Part shown: in pieces, positions 9,001 to 12,978 of the stretch
How the letters are laid out: the number at the start of each line of letters is the position of its first letter
Position numbering within the stretch: position 1 is the stretch's first letter
NCBI GenBank assembly: GCA_020425835.1
Contig: JAGQRC010000035.1
Coordinates: forward strand, 1 to 12,978
Length of the DNA stretch: 12,978 nucleotides
Direction: 5' to 3'
Source: Planctomycetota bacterium
GTDB lineage: Bacteria > Planctomycetota > UBA8108 > UBA1146 > JAJFFE01
The notes under the pieces: model-generated
Database searches by the model: none
What the model was told of the DNA's origin: nothing
The model's input: only the letters and a program-made list of their open reading frames with translations
Position numbers and translations under genes: made by a program

Positions 9001-9340
9001 TGCGCTTGTTCCAGTTGAAGTCCCAGTGCTTCCCGATCGCGGAGTCGATCTCCGTACCGCTGCGGTACGTTCGACAGAAGGCGAAGTCCATTCCGCGACC
9101 CGCGATCTTCATGTCGAGTGCGCGGATCTGGAAGTTCCCGGTGGCGAGGACGACCGGATCCCCTCCCGTCGGGTCGTCCTTCTTGGGGTCGGTCTGCTCG
9201 TTCTCCTCCTTCTCTGCGATCGGTCCCGGCGGGTCGGGTTCGACGATCACCTGGGACAGCACGGTCGAGGCCATCGCCACGATCCACAGTAGGGGGATGA
9301 GACAGCGGCGAGAGTATTGGGGGGCAAGTCCGAGCTTCAT
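3038..9340 (-). CDS. Secreted RHS/YD-repeat protein with polymorphic toxin-like C-terminal domain
   Basis: 2100 residues. ATG 9340 is chosen because AAGGAG lies six bases upstream and a signal peptide starts there (RRCLIPLLWIVAMAST, cleavage near S29/Q30); the open frame to 9565 adds 75 non-native residues. Order: signal peptide; acidic linker 31-57; RHS N-terminal module (DUF6531-like) with GDPVVLATGNF at 60-70 and GRGMDFAFCRTYRSG at 81-95; many YD repeats from about 330 to 1650 (YDRAGNL, YDSRNNL, YEYDLANRL and others); an internal Ca-loop-like DLNGDTVTD near 7400; RHS-associated core about 1640-1779 (YYYLEDARGS, YYYLVHRYYDPVQGRFLSRDP); then DPVG (D1749) and DPRG (D1776), the paired aspartates of the RHS self-cleaving protease; and a 320-residue variable C-terminus described separately. 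In known RHS/Tc proteins the YD repeats form a hollow shell enclosing the C-terminal cargo. It follows the subtilase gene but is separated by a terminator-like hairpin. No immunity-type gene lies next to it. A non-toxic envelope role is possible; the RHS assignment is near certain. Confidence 0.96.
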   Translation of the reverse strand: MKLGLAPQYSRRCLIPLLWIVAMASTVLSQVIVEPDPPGPIAEKEENEQTDPKKDDPTGGDPVVLATGNFQIRALDMKIAGRGMDFAFCRTYRSGTEIDSAIGKHWDFNWNKRIKLRLKHIYVAIYPGPVGEFGEPISGDGDGPGYLEAIVPDAAFYYDGETRIDRFKFTSDGWKTPTGYYSKLHSVGDGFSPPPAHVYTPPTHFELRNSDGTVFTFGARTQATGYLGWEYALTKLETRHGDEFRLEYSFTGVPANASHLERIYDTLGRKIELIRSTNELRVRDFTGREVVYTLDAYGNLTDVRSPLVLGTPNGNDFPDGKVTSYVYGDPTNSIARHNIEKIIDPNRVAGAPAGTQGTPFIQNVYSGTRVIRQLYGGEATVSGQTISAGGVNIFRYEEQSSNHGWFQESARSLSVDPNGNTRLTIFSNQGNDRVTLDFTGRLDPSAISDSTGISSLVSVNLGPTKDDVAGALLATAPGYVPPMRPSTDPSAYVTFRNYNSNGQVILEEGPGYRTVKVYNEDAIDAFQRGNILRTEDWPVPDDGTPPIVNVWIYEPLYNQVRATVSPRGNDATYMPSNGGVGGPDRYMTLDTFDYQEGDFLAVSALGDLISDWEIDVTQAEMFAKLGTYWTTIPVVPMNDASSYDLGDLNGDTVTDQTVGNVITSRSPTPMVFQDPLTPTPTFVPSSDVVVKYAYNEFSQLISVTDPLAQTVFYDYHTEQTPDGVTVTPDPPSGPLSGDPALGGGYLYQQRFPEPDPNGIIVGSAHDYLGRRTKHIDGRGKETQVTFNELDQTVQITSEHGYVTSLYYDFNDNLVRRELSNVVPTFGGDLHPAGESTDTPIATSLSYDMLDHVVEERTSADATTELVRRYRYDRKGNLVLELLPECANQPDNVVSRIYDERNLSWKVTRGGVAPEFRVLACNANITETVAIPDLPTASTTSVDYALIGLPSRTVDGESNETTMLYDGLGRVVIQQSPAAGNYGTVTYDPEDNVTEIQFHGDDGHGGQGLLSLTRSSFDELGRKFQSDEAIFPIANALPTADGPLTPGDSLVTTRFVWDLNSRLSQIINDNAQVNSRTYDALNRQTSRTDPEGNSVDFFYDRAGNLIRKDMTDIRASDGSLVLHSTWSFYDDQNRISAISDNTGHVARYAYDSRNNLRYVSDANGALLGTLADLDVHGDHAEIGGLPDLPINGNGNSTAYEYDLANRLILVEHHLRDTGDGSGAIDVSQAGDGIVRKVLRYDLNGRLHEEEDDNQNITRYEYDGLNRHSSTVFADQTSLTSLYDRNDQVIQGTDAMGSQFTYLYDSRRRMTQVDIVRAPGLGGVDHQTFTYDGSGRVVATFDNNDPTNPSDDHATLFYYDSLGRELVEGQDTFNVYRSFDGVGNQTAQLYPSGRLTRRYFDANSRLTSVKSGSFEIASYDYVGPSRLSARDLGSGAVQLRTQYDASLRVTQSRQTDTAGQLQAGTDYGYNRANKRVYESREHSGGTGNVWTYDSADRLTVEKSGVPDPAAEAASPGTGGAPRMARSYTLDGVNNFESVTVNGVSSTNQINEMNEYDSFKGIVQQHDDKGNRVASGSRTLVFDSFNRLLEVHENGVLLVRYTYYAESVRATKEFPDGSGIRYIYSDSDLVEERDLQTGAVLRQYVYGDAVNEPVQLRVFASGSTTDYYYLEDARGSILGLTDSSGVVVERVEYTAYGKPSFLDGAGQPLGSGASVTGNPLLFGASLYDTETGYYYLVHRYYDPVQGRFLSRDPVGLWGDDGGLGNGYSYCGNEPQNACDPRGTWATSEHKTWTSSFMWGKLGRGGQRYANIAANANGRTDTEKGSQDPANSYKHGMRSPGQNIATAKSMTEQFISKEIGQSASALLSGDRDMAADHLGTALHAEQDKTSPYHRDASDNPKEWHGTWHYKSVGHIREGWENTIKAKRAMDPANDRAWSKLNQEIGGAYSKILGDPLRSAGFDAADVEKAFEEAAQKMDAAKQLFKAGDEHDRKRTADAVFRKAEQSLLDDYRERAKTDPKAKETLRSYLGGDREHHGSASGTPRPEDPNVKGDTEHHGSASENNEKREQKRAERENKTKEGETPEPPKTDPGATKSKTDDGGTT
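3041..4000 (-). other. RHS variable C-terminal domain, zinc PLC / S1-P1 nuclease-like, plus charged tail
   Basis: Residues 1781-2100 of the RHS protein. Candidate zinc ligands in order: W1781, H1786, D1817 (or D1824), H1831, H1879, D1883, H1889, H1910 and E1913 or E1916. The core LGTALHAEQDKTSPYH matches the H-x3-D-x5-H signature of Bacillus PLC, Clostridium alpha-toxin and P1 nuclease, including the P before the last His. H1831-H1879 spacing (48) resembles Bacillus PLC (49, family numbers from memory), and W-x4-H matches P1 nuclease W1/H6. The final acidic ligand is not at the usual H+4 place, which is the weakest point. Residues about 1920-2020 are helical and charged. The last 75 residues are low-complexity Lys/Glu/Pro/Asp with a duplicated GDxEHHGSAS. 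Likely a phosphoesterase acting on phospholipid or nucleic acid; the substrate cannot be told from sequence. Confidence 0.6.
3170..3262 (-). repeat. Tandem duplicated GDxEHHGSAS motif in the RHS tail
   Basis: Two ten-codon copies, 3233-3262 (residues 2027-2036, GDREHHGSAS) and 3170-3199 (residues 2048-2057, GDTEHHGSAS), are separated by 33 bases. They share the DNA core GATCCGTGGTG on the plus strand (3177-3187 and 3240-3250). The surrounding tail is unstructured-looking and strongly charged. Confidence 0.8.
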
Positions 9341-9526
9341 CGGTCGCTCCTTCCGGTGCGACGGCACGGAGCCGCGCCTTGGGGGACCGAAGTGGTCGAA
9401 CTCGAGACGCGGCGATCCGGCACGGATGTTGGGTTGGTGTTGGACCCCGCGAGAAAGATCTCGCTTTCTCCAGATTGGGGCGGGACCGCGATCGCTCACC
9501 GGTAGCTGTCGGCGTCTCGAACGAAA
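9341..9526 (-). other. Leader and presumed promoter region of the RHS gene, with a small hairpin
   Basis: 186 bases between the hairpin after the subtilase and the RHS start, the only room for an RHS promoter if the hairpin terminates. GAGAAAG (9451-9457) and CTTTCTC (9464-9470) form a perfect 7-pair hairpin with a 6-base loop, about 110 bases upstream of the ATG. It could be an operator or a leader RNA stem. No clear sigma-70 boxes are seen. Confidence 0.4.
9347..9352 (-). promoter_or_regulatory. Shine-Dalgarno sequence of the RHS gene
   Basis: AAGGAG on the minus strand, six bases before ATG 9340. It is a full-strength site and decides the start in favour of the short form beginning with the signal peptide. 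Confidence 0.85.
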
Positions 9527-9562
9527 CGAGCGGACCGCGCCCATCGAGGCACGGTCCGCTCG
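9527..9562 (-). terminator. Intrinsic terminator-like hairpin after the subtilase gene
   Basis: CGAGCGGACCG (9527-9537) and CGGTCCGCTCG (9552-9562) are perfect 11-base inverted copies with a 14-base loop. On the minus strand the stem starts 29 bases after the subtilase stop and is followed by TTTCGTTCG, a weak U-rich stretch. This suggests that the subtilase and RHS genes are separate transcription units although they lie in the same direction. Confidence 0.7.
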
Positions 9563-9591
9563 CACGTTCCGGGGTCTCGCTCGGTCGTCGA

Positions 9592-12500
9592 TCAGCAGCC
9601 GCTGTCGTTGCAGTCGAGGGTGTCGGACGTCGGGTCGACACCGCAGGTCGTCGGTCCCGGCGCCGGCGGGGGGGCGCTGCCTTGGAAGAGGTAGCCCAAC
9701 AGCGCGATCGGATCGCCCAGGTTCACCGCGCCGTCGTCGTTGACGTCGGCCGCGTCGAGGCAGCCCGGCTGTGCGCCTCCTTGGAAGAGGTAGCCGAGCA
9801 TCTGGATCGCGTCCGCGATGTCGCTGCCGTTGCCGTCGAGATCACCGCGCCGGAACTGCGGCTCCGGGTTCGCGCTGGGCACCAGGTGGACCAGGGTGCC
9901 CTGGAGGGGTGGTGTCTCCGACAGGCCCGGACCGAACACCGTGTTCTGCGCGCCGGCGATCGCGATCGTGTCGTCGAAGCCGATCGCGACCAGTGCACCG
10001 TCGGTGTTGCCCGCGAGCGGTGCGACGTTCGTCGCGTAGGCGATCTCCGCGACGGTCATCCCGGAGAGCGGGAACTCCTGATCCAGCGTGCCCGCGGTCG
10101 ACCAGGTCGCGTCGATCGCCACGCCGTCGGCGCCGATCTGCACCAGGAACAGCTCCGGGTCCATGTCGAACGGCATGGCGGAGACGGCGCCCAGCGCCGC
10201 GACGTCACCGGCGTCGTGACGGAGCGCCATCGACACGCCACTCGTCGGGAGCGACGCCTCGACGTAGCGAGCGACCCGCCACAGGAGAGTGAAGGTCTCG
10301 GAGCTCGGGCTCGCCGGGTCGTACTCGATGAACAGCTCATCCTCGACCGTCGCGGTCGGGCTGATCGAGTAGCGGTGCCCCGGCACGACGACCGTCTGGA
10401 CGGAAGTCGCGGCAAGGGTCGACGGCGTGACCGGCACGGTGCTGCCCGCGACGTAGATCTCGTTGACCGCCGACGTGCCCGGCACGTCCTCGACCACGAA
10501 CAGGATCTCGCCGTCCGTTCCGGGGACGCTCGGAGGAACCGGCGTGCAGCCGATCACCACCGCCTCTAGTCGAACATCCAGGGGCAAGCTGATGGGGGCG
10601 CCGGTCGCCGGGTCGTTCCCGAACGTGCACTCGATCACCAGCGCGCCCCCGAGGTCGAGCACTTGCAGATCGTACGGCGCACCGGCGAGCGCTGCGGCGA
10701 GAGCCGGTGCGAGCGCGACGTCGTCGATCACCACCGTCGAGGGATCGAAGGTGGTCGCCATCTTGAAACCGGTCACCGGCGAGAGCGGGCCGGTCGGGTC
10801 CGGCGTCGGATCGATCGCCGCGACCAGGTCGAAGCCGAAGCTCGGCGGGAGTAGCGGGCCGCGGAGGTCGAAGCCGTACCCCGGGTTCTCGCACTCGTCC
10901 GGGATCCCGTTGTGGTTGTCATCGTCCGAGCCCCCGCTGGCGATGTCGAATGCGTCCGGCCAGTCGTCGCTGTTGCAGTCGGCGTACGGAGGATAGTGGA
11001 CGCCGCCGTGACCGTAGGTGTTGTCGAAGCCGACCGCTCCCCAGTCCTTCTCGTGCGCCCACTGGAAGATCAGATCGCGCACCTGCGCGGCGGATGCCAA
11101 CGGATTGACCGACCAGAGGCTCGCCGCGAGACCGGCAGCGTTGGGGCACGCCGCGCTGGTGCCGATGAACGAGCTCGCGAACGAGGTCGAGGTGCTGGTC
11201 GGCGCGCAGATGTCCGGGCACGGTGTGCCACCGTTCGTCGGACCACCGCTCGAGTAGCTGGCGATCACGCAGCAGTCGTACTTCGACGAACCGTAGAGAG
11301 AGCGCTCGGCGGCGCCGACCGAAATCACGAGGGGATGGCTCGAGTCCGACGGCGACAGGTTGGAGCCGTAGCGTTTCGAGAACTGCTGCCATGTTCCGCC
11401 CGACGAGAAGATCTCGAACTCGGTGCCGGGTCCGGCGATCCGCTTCACGACCAGTTGGAGCTGCACGGAGACGTTGTTGAACGGATTGGTGAAGGAGACG
11501 GACTCGGAACTCTCGCCGCTCAGCGTCGAGGAGGCGAGGACTTGCGTGGCGGTCTGGTCGTAGAGGAAGAGATCGTAGTCGTGATCGCCACCCGCGGGGT
11601 CCATCGTCAGGCGGAAGCTCACGGTTCCACTCGGCGGACAGAGGATCCCGAGCGCTTCGTCGTTGCTCCCGTTCCAGGCGTGGTAGCCATCCGAGTCGTT
11701 GCCGTCGTCGAAGAAGCCCTGCCAGTGCTCATCCGCCTCGTTGCCGCACGAGTTGAAGAAGAGGATCCCTGCGTCGGCCGCCGCGTTGGCCGCCTGCGTG
11801 ACGGAGGCGGTGTCATCCTCCCACGGCGTCCAGTAGCCAATGGACATGGAGATGATGTCGACGCCCATGTCGGTGAGATCGCTGATGGCTTGGGCCACTT
11901 GGGTCTGGCCCTGGGTGTTGAAGAGCTTGTAGGTCGCGTTCGGTGCGTGGTCGTAGATCGTCTCCATGACGAACCGCCCGTGGGTCCCGACCGACGACGA
12001 CTCGAAGCCGGCGCCGGTGAGATCGATCTTCTCGAAGCCGGCATCGAAGAGCCCCGGTGCGTCGCCGGAGAGCCGCGAGTCGATCAGCCCGAAGAAGCCG
12101 CTGTCGACGATCCCGATCGTGATGCCGGTGCCGTCGAACCCATCGTCCCGATAGTCGGTGGTGTTCATCACGGCCATCGCGTTGCCGTCGAAGGAGGGGA
12201 GCTCTTGGCCGAAGCCGCGCGGCTCGACCATGAAGCCGACCGGAAGCTCGGTCGACAGCGTCTCGATCTCCGCGACGGGAACGCGCGCTTCGGTGCGGTC
12301 GCCCCAGGACCGGACGACCGAGCCGCCGTGCCGACCGACCAACTCCGCGACATCGACCTCGCCGCCCGAGCCGTTGCCGACGATCTCGACCGCCGCGAGG
12401 CCGGCATCGTCGATCGGCATCCCGAGCGAGCGCAGCGCGTTCTTCGCGACCTCGACGCCACCCGCGTTCCGCGCCGCCCGACTCGCCTCGACCAGGGCGG

Positions 12501-12654
12501 GGACCGCCTTGATCCCGGGCGCGAGCCGCGGAACGGTCGGCGGATTCGTGAGGTCGGTGACATCGGTCCACTGGGCGCCCACGTGCGCGCCGAACAGAAC
12601 GGTGAGAGCGAGGACGAGCCGGGCGATCGTGCGGCTCTCGAGCAGGGTGGCCAT
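9592..12654 (-). CDS. Secreted S8 (subtilisin-like) serine peptidase with dockerin-like C-terminus
   Basis: 1020 residues from ATG 12654, chosen because AGGAG lies 8 bases upstream and a signal peptide follows (residues 1-27, cleavage AHVGA/Q28). Residues about 30-170 are the propeptide-like region. Catalytic triad: D184 in GIVDSGFFG, H225 in GTHGRFV, S500 in GTSAACPNAAG; oxyanion N305 in CGNEAD. Between N305 and S500, residues about 340-418 form a PPC-like beta-sandwich (DYDLFLYD...VLASSTL). Residues about 556-591 are a thrombospondin-3-like Ca stretch (DCNSDDWPDAFDIASG, NGIPDECE). About 600-930 hold two beta-rich segments resembling cohesin-like sandwiches. Residues 935-1020 are the dockerin-like module with cysteine end CGVDPTSDTLDCNDSGC. 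An extracellular endopeptidase is expected; the substrate is unknown. The first Ca loop (from D938) lacks one residue. It is upstream of, and co-directional with, the RHS gene; processing of the RHS protein is possible but speculative. Confidence 0.95.
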   Translation of the reverse strand: MATLLESRTIARLVLALTVLFGAHVGAQWTDVTDLTNPPTVPRLAPGIKAVPALVEASRAARNAGGVEVAKNALRSLGMPIDDAGLAAVEIVGNGSGGEVDVAELVGRHGGSVVRSWGDRTEARVPVAEIETLSTELPVGFMVEPRGFGQELPSFDGNAMAVMNTTDYRDDGFDGTGITIGIVDSGFFGLIDSRLSGDAPGLFDAGFEKIDLTGAGFESSSVGTHGRFVMETIYDHAPNATYKLFNTQGQTQVAQAISDLTDMGVDIISMSIGYWTPWEDDTASVTQAANAAADAGILFFNSCGNEADEHWQGFFDDGNDSDGYHAWNGSNDEALGILCPPSGTVSFRLTMDPAGGDHDYDLFLYDQTATQVLASSTLSGESSESVSFTNPFNNVSVQLQLVVKRIAGPGTEFEIFSSGGTWQQFSKRYGSNLSPSDSSHPLVISVGAAERSLYGSSKYDCCVIASYSSGGPTNGGTPCPDICAPTSTSTSFASSFIGTSAACPNAAGLAASLWSVNPLASAAQVRDLIFQWAHEKDWGAVGFDNTYGHGGVHYPPYADCNSDDWPDAFDIASGGSDDDNHNGIPDECENPGYGFDLRGPLLPPSFGFDLVAAIDPTPDPTGPLSPVTGFKMATTFDPSTVVIDDVALAPALAAALAGAPYDLQVLDLGGALVIECTFGNDPATGAPISLPLDVRLEAVVIGCTPVPPSVPGTDGEILFVVEDVPGTSAVNEIYVAGSTVPVTPSTLAATSVQTVVVPGHRYSISPTATVEDELFIEYDPASPSSETFTLLWRVARYVEASLPTSGVSMALRHDAGDVAALGAVSAMPFDMDPELFLVQIGADGVAIDATWSTAGTLDQEFPLSGMTVAEIAYATNVAPLAGNTDGALVAIGFDDTIAIAGAQNTVFGPGLSETPPLQGTLVHLVPSANPEPQFRRGDLDGNGSDIADAIQMLGYLFQGGAQPGCLDAADVNDDGAVNLGDPIALLGYLFQGSAPPPAPGPTTCGVDPTSDTLDCNDSGC

Positions 12655-12926
12655 GGGGATTTCTCCTCGGGTTCCAGGGGGATGGGGTGGGGATCCGCGA
12701 CGAACTGCCGCCGCCCCCCGGGGTGGATTCACGGGCACTTCGGTTTTCGGCTCGGGATTCCGAGAGAGGTGGGACAAGGGGCGCGCGCCGCGATCGCGGG
12801 AGGGACGAGGAGCGGTGGGTGCTGCGAAACATTGCCCGTCGACTCGTGATCCTTCGTGGTCTTCCCTGGGGAGCCGACTCTGCGGGTCAGCGCTTCACCC
12901 CGAGGAATCCACCGAAAGGAACTCAC
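12655..12926. other. Divergent intergenic region between the subtilase and the next gene
   Basis: 272 bases with the promoters of two divergent genes presumably inside. Apart from the two ribosome binding sites and a G/C-run near 12714-12723, I see no repeat, RNA gene or clear promoter box. Frames that run across it look like GC-rich chance frames. Confidence 0.5.
12663..12667 (-). promoter_or_regulatory. Shine-Dalgarno sequence of the subtilase gene
   Basis: AGGAG (within GAGGAGAA) on the minus strand, 8 bases before ATG 12654. It decides against the 41-residue longer frame starting at 12777, whose extra part is Pro/Arg-rich and would bury the signal peptide. Confidence 0.85.
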
Positions 12927-12978
12927 GTGCTGCGTCGATCCGATCCGAGCCGATTCGTGTCCATCGTGTTGCTGGTCC
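12927..12978 (+). CDS. Start of a possible exported protein, cut off by the window end
   Basis: GTG 12927 is preceded by GAAAGGA (12914-12920) with a six-base gap, a good ribosome binding site. The 17 visible residues, MLRRSDPSRFVSIVLLV, have two arginines followed by the beginning of a hydrophobic stretch, as in a signal peptide or membrane anchor. The frame stays open for some distance upstream without another well-placed start. No function can be assigned from this much. The gene diverges from the subtilase gene. Confidence 0.55.
   Translation, partial: MLRRSDPSRFVSIVLLV

Noticed and set aside
5288..9292. Long plus-strand open frames opposite the RHS gene (5288-6928 and 7487-9292, also 3182-4303)
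   Set aside because: They are the antisense of YD-repeat coding sequence; their translations are Val/Arg/Asp-rich without domains, signal peptides or ribosome binding sites. High GC keeps opposite frames open.
3038..9340. Type VI secretion or prophage effector
   Set aside because: The protein has its own signal peptide, and no VgrG, PAAR, Hcp or phage gene is in the window.
9341..9565. Longer RHS start at 9565
   Set aside because: The additional 75 residues precede a signal peptide and Shine-Dalgarno sequence and would overlap the terminator-like hairpin.
10912..12849. 645-codon plus-strand frame opposite the subtilase
   Set aside because: It is antisense to a gene with a full catalytic triad; the product is Arg/Glu/Val-rich with no recognisable domain.

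Overview
The window comes from a high-GC bacterium, almost certainly a member of the Planctomycetota. Three signs support this: a Ser/Thr kinase with the planctomycete-style HRDVKPGN loop and RARRAS-type sequence after the kinase domain; two secreted proteins ending in the same dockerin-like Ca-binding module with the terminal pattern CGxDPTxDxLxCxxxxC; and a DCNSD..DAFDIASG..NGIPDECE thrombospondin-3-like stretch. No rRNA, tRNA, CRISPR array or insertion sequence was seen. The lineage call is inference from recognised sequence style; no search was run.

Layout. 1-1313 (minus): a Ser/Thr protein kinase whose C-terminus runs off the left edge. It has no complete reading frame in the window because its stop lies outside. 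1314-1713: divergent intergenic region with an operator-sized inverted repeat. 1714-2880 (plus): a secreted, beta-propeller-like protein with a C-terminal dockerin-like module and a TTG start chosen from its signal peptide. 2981-3028: a strong hairpin between convergent genes. 3038-9340 (minus): a 2100-residue secreted RHS/YD-repeat protein with a signal peptide, a DPxG...DPxG self-cleavage motif and a C-terminal domain that looks like the zinc-dependent phospholipase C / S1-P1 nuclease superfamily. 9527-9562: a terminator-like hairpin. 9592-12654 (minus): a secreted S8 subtilase of 1020 residues with an inserted PPC-like sandwich, cohesin-like sandwiches and the same dockerin-like tail. 12927-12978 (plus): the first 17 codons of a further, divergent gene.

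How the genes relate. There is no clear multigene operon: each gene appears to have its own leader or terminator. The common theme is the cell surface and export: three proteins have classical signal peptides and the partial fourth one may. Two of them share a C-terminal cysteine/Ca-binding tag that could direct sorting or assembly. The kinase could be a membrane sensor, but its sensor part is outside the window.

The most interesting object is the RHS C-terminus. Immediately after the second DPxG motif comes T-W-A-T-S-E-H, so cleavage one residue past DPRG would expose an N-terminal Trp with W-x4-H. That is the geometry of the zinc site in P1 nuclease, whose mature protein must start with Trp. 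It is followed by HxxxDxxxPYH and other candidate ligands in the right order. This suggests an RHS cage releasing, and activating by cleavage, a tri-zinc phosphoesterase. I see no adjacent immunity gene.
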